DNA from: Thioalkalivibrio sp. | GTDB lineage: Bacteria > Pseudomonadota > Gammaproteobacteria > SpSt-1174 | Length of the DNA: 12,849 nucleotides | Direction: 5' to 3' | Assembly (NCBI GenBank): GCA_011046015.1 | Contig: DSBO01000156.1 | Location: 1-12,849, forward strand | Shown here: positions 6,402 through 12,849 of the stretch, piece by piece | Layout: every line of letters starts with the position of its first letter | Numbering within the stretch: position 1 is the first letter of the stretch | The notes under the pieces: model-generated | Seen by the model: only the letters and a program-made list of their open reading frames with translations | Told to the model about the DNA's origin: nothing | Databases searched by the model: none | Position numbers and translations under genes: made by a program

Positions 6402-6441
6402 ACGCACGGCAGGAGCGACTCTCGTCGCTCCTGCCGTGCGT
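6402..6441. repeat. Perfect 18-bp-stem hairpin, REP-like element or terminator
   Basis: The arms 6402-6419 and 6424-6441 are exact reverse complements, with a TCTC loop between them. The core GGCAGGAGCGAC resembles the TAGGAGCG cores of repetitive extragenic palindromes common in Pseudomonas and related gammaproteobacteria (recalled). It lies 11 bases after the acetolactate synthase stop, so it may end or protect that transcript. No T-tract follows on the minus strand. Two CCACAGG copies (6376-6382, 6393-6399) lie next to it. Confidence 0.65.
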
Positions 6442-6452
6442 GCGAACAGGCC

Positions 6453-8084
6453 CTACTCCAGCGGCACCAGCTCGCCCAGTTTCTGCGTGAGCTTGAGGTT
6501 CTCGGAGTAGTCTACCGGGCAGTCGATGACGGTCACGGTGTCCTCGGCCAGGGCCTTTTGCAGGATCTCCGCCAGGCTGCCGTGCTCGCCGACCCGGTAG
6601 CCCTTCGCGCCGAAGGCCTCGGCGTACCTCACGAAGTCGGGGTTGGTGAAGTCCACGTGTGCCGGGCGGCCGAAGCGGTTCATCTGCTTCCACTCGATCA
6701 GGCCGTAGGCGTTGTCGTTCCAGATCAGGATCACCAGCGGCAGCTTGAGGCGCATGGCGGTCTCGATCTCCTGCGAGTTCATCATGAAACCCGCATCGCC
6801 GGTGACCGCCACGACGTGGTGCTGGGGCGCGACCAGCTTGGCGGCGATGGCGCCGGGCACCGCGATGCCCATGCTGGCGAAGCCATTGGAGATCAGACAG
6901 GTGTTGGGATACTCGCAGCGGAACATGCGCGCCATCCACATCTTGTGGGCGCCCACGTCGCAGATGACGATGTCCTCCAGGTCCAGCGCGGTGCGCAGGT
7001 CCCAGATCAGCTTCTGCGGCTTCACCGGCACGCACGTATCGTCCTTGTGCTCGTTCATCTCGTCGATCAGCGCCTGGCGCAGACGCCGCAGGGGGTTGCC
7101 CTGCTGCGGCGTGGCCAGGTCGCCGATGCGGCGCAGGCTCTCGGCAATGTCACCGACCAGCCCGGTACGCACGCTGTAGTGGCTGTCCACCTCGGCCGGG
7201 GTCTGGGCGATGTGCACGATGCAGCGATCCCGGCCGGGGTGCCAGAGATGCGGGTGGTACTCGACCAGGTCGTAACCGATGCAGATGATGACGTCGGCCT
7301 TGTCGAAGCCCAGGGCGACGTGGTCGCGGGCCTGCAGGCCCGCGCTGCCCAGCGCCATGGGATGGCGGAAGGGAATCACCCCCTTGGCCATGAAGGTATT
7401 GGCCACCGGGATGCGCAGCTTCTCGGCGAAGGCGGCCAGGGCCTCGCTGGCGCCGGCGCGCACGACGCCATGACCGGCGAGGATCATCGGCGCGCGGGCG
7501 TTGGAGATGACGTCGGCCACCTCGGCGACGCGGGCATCGGAGGGGTGCGGCGCGTGCATGGTGATGACGGGCAGCGGCGCCTCGTCGGTGGCCATCTCGG
7601 CGACGTTCTCCGGGAATTCGATGAAGCAGGCGCCCGTCTTCTCGCTCTGCGCGAGCTTGAAGGCCTTGCGCACCACCTCGGGCACGATGCCGGGCTCGAG
7701 AATGCGCGAGGAATACTTGGTGATGGGCTGGAACATCTGCTGCAGGTCCAGCACCTGGTGCGATTCCTTGTGCAGGCGGTCGGTGGAGGCCTGGCCGGCC
7801 ACGGCCACCAGCGGGGCGTGGTCGAGGTTGGCGTCGGCCACGCCGGTGACCAGGTTGGTGGCCCCTGGCCCCAGCGTGGACAGGCAGACGCCGGCCCGGC
7901 CGGTGAGCCGACCGTAGACGTCGGCCATGAAGGCCGCGCCCTGCTCGTGGCGGGTGGTGATGAAGCGCACGCGGCTGTCGAGCAGCGCGTCCATCACGTC
8001 CAGGTTCTCCTCGCCCGGCACGCCGAAGACGTACTCGACGCCCTCGTTCTCCAGACAGCGGACGAAGAGCTCGGCGGCCTTCAC
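6453..8084 (-). CDS. Acetolactate synthase large subunit, catabolic AlsS/IlvB type
   Basis: The 543-residue thiamine-diphosphate enzyme has the three usual domains: an N-terminal pyrimidine-binding domain with GVPGEEN (21-27), catalytic E47 in RHEQGAAF and STLGPGATN; a central domain with the IGYDLVEYHPHLW segment; and a C-terminal cofactor domain with GDAGF...WNDNAYG. It should condense two pyruvates to 2-acetolactate with loss of CO2. The IGYD..EY..W segment and the VDYSEN ending resemble catabolic AlsS more than biosynthetic IlvB (recalled comparison). No small regulatory subunit (ilvN) and no acetolactate decarboxylase are adjacent. The cofactor motif reads GDAG where GDGG or GDGS is usual. 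Translation starts at GTG 8084, overlapping the dsbA stop as GTGA, so it is probably translationally coupled to dsbA. Another ThDP decarboxylase-type activity cannot be excluded. Confidence 0.87.
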   Translation of the reverse strand: MKAAELFVRCLENEGVEYVFGVPGEENLDVMDALLDSRVRFITTRHEQGAAFMADVYGRLTGRAGVCLSTLGPGATNLVTGVADANLDHAPLVAVAGQASTDRLHKESHQVLDLQQMFQPITKYSSRILEPGIVPEVVRKAFKLAQSEKTGACFIEFPENVAEMATDEAPLPVITMHAPHPSDARVAEVADVISNARAPMILAGHGVVRAGASEALAAFAEKLRIPVANTFMAKGVIPFRHPMALGSAGLQARDHVALGFDKADVIICIGYDLVEYHPHLWHPGRDRCIVHIAQTPAEVDSHYSVRTGLVGDIAESLRRIGDLATPQQGNPLRRLRQALIDEMNEHKDDTCVPVKPQKLIWDLRTALDLEDIVICDVGAHKMWMARMFRCEYPNTCLISNGFASMGIAVPGAIAAKLVAPQHHVVAVTGDAGFMMNSQEIETAMRLKLPLVILIWNDNAYGLIEWKQMNRFGRPAHVDFTNPDFVRYAEAFGAKGYRVGEHGSLAEILQKALAEDTVTVIDCPVDYSENLKLTQKLGELVPLE

Positions 8085-8716
8085 TCTGGCGCGGCTTCCT
8101 GCTTCACCAGATAGTCGACCACGTCGAGCATCTCCGGATACCCACCGGCCAGCGAGGCCGTGACGCGGTACTTGCCGGCGACGATGAGGGCCGGCACGCC
8201 GGTGGACTGGCTGGCGCGGCCGATTTCGAAGGCCTCCTGCAGGCGGGCGCGGATGGCCGGGTCGTTCAGGGCCCGGGTATAGGCCTGCGTGTCCACGCCG
8301 AGGCTGCCGACGAAGCGCGTGATCTGCTCGGGGCTGCCCAGGCGACGGCGCTGAACGTGGATGGCCTGGAACATGGGGCCGTGGATGGTCTCGACCTCAC
8401 CGATGGCCTCGGCCGCATAGTAGGCCTGGGCGTGGGTGGTCCAGTTCGGGTTGAGCACGGCCGGCACGCGGGTGAAAGTGACGTGATCCGGCTTCTCCTT
8501 CAGCCAGGCGTCCAGGTGGGGCTCCAGCGAGAAACAGTGCGGGCAGCCGTACCAGAAGAGCTCGAGCACCTCCACCTGGCCGGCGGGGGCGCGGCTCTGC
8601 ATCGGCGGCGTGATGCGCTCGTAGTGGGCGCCCTCGATGTACTCCTCGGCGGCAGCCAGCGGCAGGGCCAGGGCCATCAGCAAGGCGGTCAGCAGGGCCA
8701 GGGTCCAGTTTTTCAT
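8081..8716 (-). CDS. dsbA: Thiol:disulfide interchange protein DsbA
   Basis: The 211-residue protein has a signal peptide (MKNWTLALL, hydrophobic to about 20, cleavage after AAA at 23) and a thioredoxin fold with a helical insertion. The active site is C58-P59-H60-C61, preceded by LELFWYG, and the cis-proline loop is TGVP (P175). CPHC is the classic DsbA motif, and DsbA donates disulfides to folding proteins in the periplasm. The ATG at 8716 is supported by GAGG eight bases upstream; an in-frame start at 8791 would place a charged, non-secretory stretch before the signal. It follows ccsA by about 120 bp on the same strand and its TGA overlaps the GTG of the acetolactate synthase gene. Oxidising DsbA beside System II genes is meaningful because heme attachment needs the CxxCH thiols reduced. 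Confidence 0.95.
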   Translation of the reverse strand: MKNWTLALLTALLMALALPLAAAEEYIEGAHYERITPPMQSRAPAGQVEVLELFWYGCPHCFSLEPHLDAWLKEKPDHVTFTRVPAVLNPNWTTHAQAYYAAEAIGEVETIHGPMFQAIHVQRRRLGSPEQITRFVGSLGVDTQAYTRALNDPAIRARLQEAFEIGRASQSTGVPALIVAGKYRVTASLAGGYPEMLDVVDYLVKQEAAPE

Positions 8717-8724
8717 CACGGCAT

Positions 8725-8728
8725 CCTC
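8725..8728 (-). promoter_or_regulatory. Ribosome binding site deciding the dsbA start
   Basis: GAGG, read on the minus strand, lies eight bases before the ATG at 8716. It supports this start over the in-frame one at 8791. Confidence 0.55.
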
Positions 8729-8760
8729 GGTCGTTTGCGGATTGTTCTTGAGTCGTTGTC

Positions 8761-8781
8761 CGGGCCGGTCGCGCCGGCCCG
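8761..8781. other. Hairpin in the ccsA-dsbA gap
   Basis: CGGGCCGG, a 5-base loop, and CCGGCCCG form a perfect 8-bp stem. A second, 6-bp inverted repeat (CCCGGC/GCCGGG, 8818-8836) begins immediately after the ccsA stop. Neither has a T-tract. They may attenuate or protect the transcript between ccsA and dsbA, or mark the end of the ccsA message. Confidence 0.35.
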
Positions 8782-8837
8782 TGTACGCCATGGACAGTGA
8801 AGCAGCGGGGCGATGAACCCGGCGTGAACGGCCGGGG

Positions 8838-10205
8838 TCAGAGCTCGCCGTAGGAGTGCAGGCCCGAGAGGAACATGTTCACGCCGACGAAGGCGAACAG
8901 GGTCACGAACAGGCCGACGATCGCCCACCAGGCCATCGGCTGGCCGCGCCAGCCCTTGGTGAAGCGCATGTGCAGCCAGGCCGCGTAGTTCAGCCAGACG
9001 ATCAGGGCCCAGGTCTCCTTCGGGTCCCAGGACCAGTAGCCGCCCCACGCCTCGGCCGCCCACATGGCGCCCAGGATGGTGGCGATGGTGAAGAAGGCGA
9101 AGCCCACCGCGATGGCGCGATACATGACGTCGTCCATCAGCTCCAGCGAGGGCAGGGCGCGATAGGCGCGATCCTTCATGGTCAGCCAGCCGATCAGGCT
9201 GAGGCCCGCGGCCCAGGCCAGCCCCTTGGCGACTGAGCTCAGCAGCAGGGCGCCGCTCAGTTCTCCACTGGCCTTGAAGCCCGTGGCCAGCGACCAGCCG
9301 CCGAGCATCAGGAAGATCCCCAGCGGCACGAGCACGGCGACGAGCCGGCTCGGATGGTCGCGATGGAACTTGAGCAGCCAGGCCGAGCCGACCATGGCGG
9401 CGAGGGCGAAGGCGCCGTAGCCGATGAAGTTGGTCGGGACGTGGATCTTCATCCAGTAGCTCTTGAGGGCCGGCACCAGCGGCTCGATGACGTGGGCGTC
9501 CTTGGTGAAGTGGTACCAGAGCAGGAAGGCCACGGCGGCGCTGATCACCAGCATGACGAAGCCGCCCAACGCGCGGCTGCGGTAGCGGCCCTCGTAGTAG
9601 AGATAGAGCAGGCCGGTGATGATGCAGAACAGGATGAAGACTTCGTACAGGTTGGAGACGGGGATGTGGCCGTACTCCGGGTTGATCAGGTAGGACTCGT
9701 ACCAGCGCACCATCAGGCCGACCAGGCCCATGGTGAGCGCGGTCCAGGTCACGGCGGTGGCGACCTTGCCGGTGAATTCGTTGTTCGTGAACAGGGCGAC
9801 GAAATAGGTCACGGTGGAGAACACGAACAGGGCGCTCATCCACATGATGGCCGACTGCGAGGAGAACAGGAACTTCAGGAAGAAGTTCTGTTCGGCAAGC
9901 GCGTGAACCGCGTCGCGGCCCGCGCCGAACTCGGCGCCATAGAGCCACAGGGCGAACAGGCTGAGCAACGCCGTGGCGATGAGGTAGGGCCGCGCGGGCT
10001 TCCAGTACAAGCCCAGCCACACGACCACGGGCACGGCGCCAAACAGGATGCCAATCTCGTAGGCGTCCATGTTGGCGTGGTACTCGCCGTAGGCGAAGAT
10101 GCTGCCGACCACGACCAGCAGCGCCCAGATCCAGTCAAAGGCGCTCAGGCGCTTGATCCAGGACTCGTGTTGCAGCCCGGAAAGGGCCTCGTTCGGGACA
10201 GACAT
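8838..10205 (-). CDS. ccsA: System II cytochrome c biogenesis protein CcsA/CcsB (ResC, heme-handling subunit)
   Basis: The 455-residue protein is polytopic. Its C-terminal half is the CcsA domain with the tryptophan-rich heme-binding motif WGGYWSWDPKETWA (residues 387-400) and conserved histidines in KIHVPTNF (H255), WLHMRF (H412) and LHSYGEL (H450), which in this family ligate heme in the membrane and at the WWD site. With ResB it forms the complex that exports heme and links it to CxxCH apocytochromes outside the cytoplasmic membrane. I chose the ATG at 10205 (MSVPNEALS) because GGGGGAG lies five bases upstream; the in-frame start at 10250 would overlap the resB stop. It is 44 bp downstream of resB, clearly in the same operon. 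The family is called CcsA, CcsB or ResC in different annotations. Confidence 0.95.
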   Translation of the reverse strand: MSVPNEALSGLQHESWIKRLSAFDWIWALLVVVGSIFAYGEYHANMDAYEIGILFGAVPVVVWLGLYWKPARPYLIATALLSLFALWLYGAEFGAGRDAVHALAEQNFFLKFLFSSQSAIMWMSALFVFSTVTYFVALFTNNEFTGKVATAVTWTALTMGLVGLMVRWYESYLINPEYGHIPVSNLYEVFILFCIITGLLYLYYEGRYRSRALGGFVMLVISAAVAFLLWYHFTKDAHVIEPLVPALKSYWMKIHVPTNFIGYGAFALAAMVGSAWLLKFHRDHPSRLVAVLVPLGIFLMLGGWSLATGFKASGELSGALLLSSVAKGLAWAAGLSLIGWLTMKDRAYRALPSLELMDDVMYRAIAVGFAFFTIATILGAMWAAEAWGGYWSWDPKETWALIVWLNYAAWLHMRFTKGWRGQPMAWWAIVGLFVTLFAFVGVNMFLSGLHSYGEL

Positions 10206-10210
10206 GCTCA

Positions 10211-10217
10211 CTCCCCC
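10211..10217 (-). promoter_or_regulatory. Strong ribosome binding site of ccsA
   Basis: GGGGGAG on the minus strand lies five bases before the ATG at 10205. It lies in the 44-bp resB-ccsA gap and fixes the ccsA start. Confidence 0.65.
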
Positions 10218-10249
10218 ATCATGGTCCGGCTCGCCGTGCCGGAGGCGCA

Positions 10250-12241
10250 TCAGGCCTTGAACAGGCCGAACAGCGTCTCCTTCAGGCGGGCAAATTGTTT
10301 ATCGAATTCCAGCACATTCCGATTGGACGTGCCAGCGAAGATCACCCGGCTGCCGCGCTCGGTCGGCTCCACCCACACCCACAGGCGGCGGTGCGCCAGG
10401 TAGAACAGCAGGAAGATGCCGATGGTGAGCATCACGCTGCCGAAATAGACGAGGTCCTTGCCGGGCGACTTGGTGATCTGCAGGCCGGATGCCTCCACCT
10501 GCTCGAACTCTGACAGCTGGATATAATAAGGGTTTCCGTAGAACGGCAGGCTGGCGAGCGCGGCCACGGCATCGTCGAAGAACTGCCAGTCGGCCTCCGC
10601 CGGCGCCACGCCGCGATCGGTCAGCACCCGCAGGTACAGCGCCTGCATGGCCGAGCGCCACAGGCTCATCAGCGAGCTGGCGGCCTCCTGCTGGGCCTCG
10701 GCCGGCACGTTGGTGACGATATCGCGTTCGATGGCGTCGAACCCGCCCTCCGCGAACAGCTCCAGCATGCGGGCCATCAGCGTCGCCAGCTGGTCGCTCA
10801 GCTCCGGCGTGGCCGGGTCCGTGGAACGCTGCAGGCTCGCCAGGGCCGTCGCCTCGGCGATCTCGCGTACCGCGGCAGGGTTCTGCAGGTAGGTGAGCAT
10901 GGCCATGAACAGCTCGGGCGTACCGTTCTCGTCGGCCGGGATGTGCAGGTAGCGGAAGGCGTCGGCCTGGCTCTGGCGCACGCCGCTGATGTAGAAGGGT
11001 CGCCCCTCCTGCTCCACCGGCACCATGTAGTTCATGTACTCGCGCGCCACGCCGGTCTCGTCACGCATGCGGAAGGTGAAGGCGGGGCCCATGTTGCGCT
11101 GCTCGGTCTTGCCCTCCTCGTTCACCACCGGGTTGATGTTGAACAGGCGGAAGTCGGCCAGCTCCAGGCGCCAGGTGCCCCCGGCCGTCTCCACCGGGTA
11201 GTTCTCGAACACGCGCCCCCTGAGCGCGACCGGATCGTTCGTCTGGGTGTCCAGCGGCCACAGCCGCAGGCCCAGCCTGGACCCCCCGTCGCCGAAGCTC
11301 GACTGGTAGATGGCGTGGCCACGGTAGACCAGCGGGTGGTTGACGGAGATGGTCTGGTGCAGCGGTTCGTCGAGCTGGTCGTCGTGGATGACGAGATCGC
11401 TCTCGAAGGACTTGGGCTGGCCATTGTCGTAGTGCTCGACGCGGAACTCCTTCACCTCCACGGCGAAGGGCAGCTCCTGGACGAAGTAGCCTTCGCGCAT
11501 GGGCAGGAACACGATGTTGGCACGGGTCCCCTCGGGGATGTCCACGCTGCCGCGGAACGACATGTTGCCGGGTCCGATGCGGCTCTTTTCCGATACCTGG
11601 GAGGCCGGCACGTCGCGGGTCTCGATCTCGCGGGTACCCATGGTCTCGGCGATCTTGAGGGGGAGCTGGCCATCCATCAGGCCGCCGATGCAGATGATGA
11701 CGATGGCCACGTGGGTGAAGAGATACCCCATGCGGTTCCAGCCGCCGCGCATCCCCGCCAGCACGCGGTGGTCGCCGTGATCCTTCTCGCGCATGCGGTA
11801 GCCCTCTACGGCGAGGAACCGGGCCGCCAGCTCCGTTGCCTCATCGGGGCGGGCGGCAATCTCGCGCTCCTCCACGTGATGGAACGCACGCAGGGACTTG
11901 GCCTTGGCATTGAGCCGGAAATGGCGCATGTCGCGCAGCATCGTGGGGGCATTGCGGTACACGCAGACGCTGGTCGACATCACCAGGAAGCCGAGGATCA
12001 CCACGAACCAGGTGGCCGAATAGACGTTGTAGAGGCTCAGCGACATGAACATGTCGTGCCAGAACGGCCCGAACTTGAGGATGTAGTCGGTGTAGGGCTG
12101 GTTCTGCTGCAGCACCGTCCCGATCACCGAGGCGATGGCCAGGGCCACCAGCAGCGTGATGGCGAGGTTCATCGAACCCAGGAACTCGACCAGAATCGAG
12201 GCGATGGACTGCGGGCGGCGGGCGACGGCTGGCTTGCTCAT
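10250..12241 (-). CDS. resB: System II cytochrome c biogenesis protein ResB (Ccs1/CcsB-type)
   Basis: The 663-residue product has the ResB layout: three membrane helices near the N-terminus (about 24-44, 76-96, 171-189), a long extracytoplasmic domain, and a last helix at about 596-617 followed by a short basic tail. Family-like segments include FLGSMNLAITLL, GTVLQQNQPY, the HxxI-type third helix (H177), NHPLVYRGHAIYQSSF, and H617 at the end of the last helix. ResB receives apocytochrome and partners CcsA in heme ligation. A roughly 150-residue helical region before the last helix (alanine- and glutamate-rich) is longer than in Bacillus ResB; I recall proteobacterial versions being this long. 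The ATG at 12241 gives the standard N-terminus but has no clear ribosome binding site. ccsA follows in the same operon. Confidence 0.94.
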   Translation of the reverse strand: MSKPAVARRPQSIASILVEFLGSMNLAITLLVALAIASVIGTVLQQNQPYTDYILKFGPFWHDMFMSLSLYNVYSATWFVVILGFLVMSTSVCVYRNAPTMLRDMRHFRLNAKAKSLRAFHHVEEREIAARPDEATELAARFLAVEGYRMREKDHGDHRVLAGMRGGWNRMGYLFTHVAIVIICIGGLMDGQLPLKIAETMGTREIETRDVPASQVSEKSRIGPGNMSFRGSVDIPEGTRANIVFLPMREGYFVQELPFAVEVKEFRVEHYDNGQPKSFESDLVIHDDQLDEPLHQTISVNHPLVYRGHAIYQSSFGDGGSRLGLRLWPLDTQTNDPVALRGRVFENYPVETAGGTWRLELADFRLFNINPVVNEEGKTEQRNMGPAFTFRMRDETGVAREYMNYMVPVEQEGRPFYISGVRQSQADAFRYLHIPADENGTPELFMAMLTYLQNPAAVREIAEATALASLQRSTDPATPELSDQLATLMARMLELFAEGGFDAIERDIVTNVPAEAQQEAASSLMSLWRSAMQALYLRVLTDRGVAPAEADWQFFDDAVAALASLPFYGNPYYIQLSEFEQVEASGLQITKSPGKDLVYFGSVMLTIGIFLLFYLAHRRLWVWVEPTERGSRVIFAGTSNRNVLEFDKQFARLKETLFGLFKA

Positions 12242-12282
12242 GAAGTAACGTGTTATGGCGATGTGGAGACGTGTAGCGGGCC

Positions 12283-12288
12283 ATCATA
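12283..12288 (-). promoter_or_regulatory. Predicted -10 element of the resB operon promoter
   Basis: TATGAT on the minus strand (5 of 6 to consensus) predicts a start near 12276 and a leader of about 35 bases. The best -35 at a workable distance, GTGTCT, is poor, so an activator may be needed. Its position after the cytochrome c4 terminator suggests that resB is at least partly transcribed on its own. Confidence 0.35.
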
Positions 12289-12329
12289 CCGCAGAATAGC
12301 GGCGAGACACCCCCATGTTTTCTGCGGGC

Positions 12330-12360
12330 AAAAAAAGGGGTGGCCTCGGCCACCCCTTTT
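12330..12360 (-). terminator. Rho-independent terminator of the cytochrome c4 gene
   Basis: A near-perfect inverted repeat (AAAAGGGGTGGC, CTCG loop, GCCACCCCTTTT) gives on the minus strand a GC-rich stem followed by seven T residues (12336-12330). It begins 26 bases after the cytochrome c4 stop. This is the clearest intrinsic terminator in the window. The opposite strand has only four T residues and would terminate less well. Confidence 0.88.
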
Positions 12361-12385
12361 CAACGTGCTACCGATCGGCGGCCGA

Positions 12386-12849
12386 TCAGCGCAGGCCGGC
12401 GATGTACTCGGCGACGGCATCGATCTCCGCGTCGGTCATCTTGGCGGCCACGTTGCGCATCATCTTGCCGGCGTCGTTGGCACGCTCACCCGCGCGGAAG
12501 GCGCGCAGCTGGTCGGCGGTGTACTTGGCGTGCTGGCCGGCCAGGGCCGGGAACTTGGCATCCGGGTTGCCGGCGCCGTTCGGGCCGTGGCAGGCCATGC
12601 AGGCAGAGACACCGGAGGCGGTGTTGCCGCCGCGATAGATGGCCTTGCCCAGCTCGACCTTGGTCTCGTCGGCGGTGCCGCCCTTGATGGACTGGCTGGC
12701 GAAGTAGGCAGCCAGGTCCTGCATGTCCTGATCGCTCAGGCCGGCAACCTGGCCCGCCATGATGGCGTTGGCGCGGTCACCCGACTTGTACTGGGAGAGC
12801 TGCTTGTAGAGGTATTCCTCGTGCTGACCGGCAAGTTTCGGGAAATCCG
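12386..12849 (-). CDS. Cytochrome c4, diheme, 5' end missing at the window edge
   Basis: The frame enters from the right edge and ends at 12386, giving about 154 residues. The visible part starts FPKLAGQHEEYLYKQL, the end of a first cytochrome c domain whose Met ligand is probably in NAIMAGQ, and continues into a complete second domain with CMACH heme attachment, GPNGAGNPDAKFPALAGQHA, a Met ligand region GKMMRNVA, and a C-terminal EYIAGLR helix. The near-repeat of FPKLAGQH and FPALAGQH shows the internal duplication typical of c4. The first CxxCH and the signal peptide must lie beyond 12849. Cytochrome c4 is a periplasmic, often membrane-attached electron donor to terminal oxidases. Its neighbours resB and ccsA make the machinery that attaches its hemes. 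Confidence 0.92.
   Translation of the reverse strand, partial: DFPKLAGQHEEYLYKQLSQYKSGDRANAIMAGQVAGLSDQDMQDLAAYFASQSIKGGTADETKVELGKAIYRGGNTASGVSACMACHGPNGAGNPDAKFPALAGQHAKYTADQLRAFRAGERANDAGKMMRNVAAKMTDAEIDAVAEYIAGLR

Noticed and set aside
5967..8114. A very long open frame (715 codons) on the + strand opposite the acetolactate synthase gene
   Set aside because: It is the antisense shadow of a gene with full ThDP catalytic motifs. Its product is a low-complexity mix of H, G, V, D and Q with no recognisable domain, as expected from GC-rich antisense frames.
9354..10403. A 349-codon + strand frame opposite ccsA and resB
   Set aside because: It is an antisense shadow of two convincing membrane protein genes; the product is rich in E, Q, H and G and has no motif.
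12373..12387. GATCGGC-G-GCCGATC inverted repeat at the cytochrome c4 stop codon
   Set aside because: The 1-base centre is too tight for a hairpin, it overlaps coding sequence, and the real terminator lies just downstream.
1..12849. Mobile elements, CRISPR arrays, tRNA or rRNA genes, toxin-antitoxin or defence systems
   Set aside because: I found no transposase or integrase motifs, no regularly spaced repeat array beyond the three short units at 5442-5470, and no tRNA-like cloverleaf. The genes are ordinary core functions.

Overview
The window is GC-rich throughout and densely packed with chromosomal genes. Gene content points to a proteobacterium, most likely a gammaproteobacterium with a respiratory and possibly denitrifying lifestyle. 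The indicators are a System II (ResB/CcsA) cytochrome c maturation pair next to a cytochrome c4 and a DsbA, an NnrS-type nitric-oxide-related membrane protein, two YkgJ-type cysteine-cluster proteins, and a membrane-anchored diguanylate cyclase. I see no insertion sequence, prophage, CRISPR array, tRNA or rRNA. This looks like core genome rather than an accessory island.

Left part (1-2600): infA (translation initiation factor IF-1) on the + strand is followed by two GC-rich hairpins. A secreted metal-dependent amidohydrolase follows, with a plausible sigma-70 promoter and a perfect 18-bp palindrome just upstream. Its stop codon overlaps by 10 bp the 3' end of a convergent nnrS. The nnrS promoter region carries an FNR/DNR-like box centred about 41 bp upstream of the predicted transcription start, the architecture expected for nitric-oxide or anaerobic control.

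Middle part (2590-5475): two minus-strand genes encode small YkgJ-family (CxxCxxCC) proteins in tandem. The downstream one has an odd C-terminus that a single-base change in a run of six G would restore to a family-like ending. Divergent from them is a TM-PAS-PAS-GGDEF diguanylate cyclase with intact active site and I-site. After it comes a strong GC hairpin, then about 300 bp holding only a doubtful 68-codon ORF and three direct repeats spaced exactly 11 bp apart.

Right part (5475-12849): all genes are on the minus strand. In transcription order they are cytochrome c4 (cut by the window edge), a Rho-independent terminator, resB, ccsA (also called ccsB/resC), dsbA, an AlsS/IlvB-type acetolactate synthase large subunit whose GTG start overlaps the dsbA stop (GTGA), a perfect 18-bp-stem hairpin, and an endonuclease/exonuclease/phosphatase-family gene. 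ResB and CcsA move heme across the membrane and attach it to apocytochromes such as the c4. DsbA oxidises thiols in the same compartment. From memory, cytochrome c4, dsbA, an EEP-family gene and a GGDEF gene are also neighbours in Pseudomonas aeruginosa (PA5490-PA5487), so this resembles a conserved neighbourhood into which resB/ccsA and the acetolactate synthase have been added. I found no strong case for a wholly new system. The best leads are the dsbA/acetolactate synthase coupling, the tandem cysteine-cluster genes with their probable frameshift, and the regulatory DNA.
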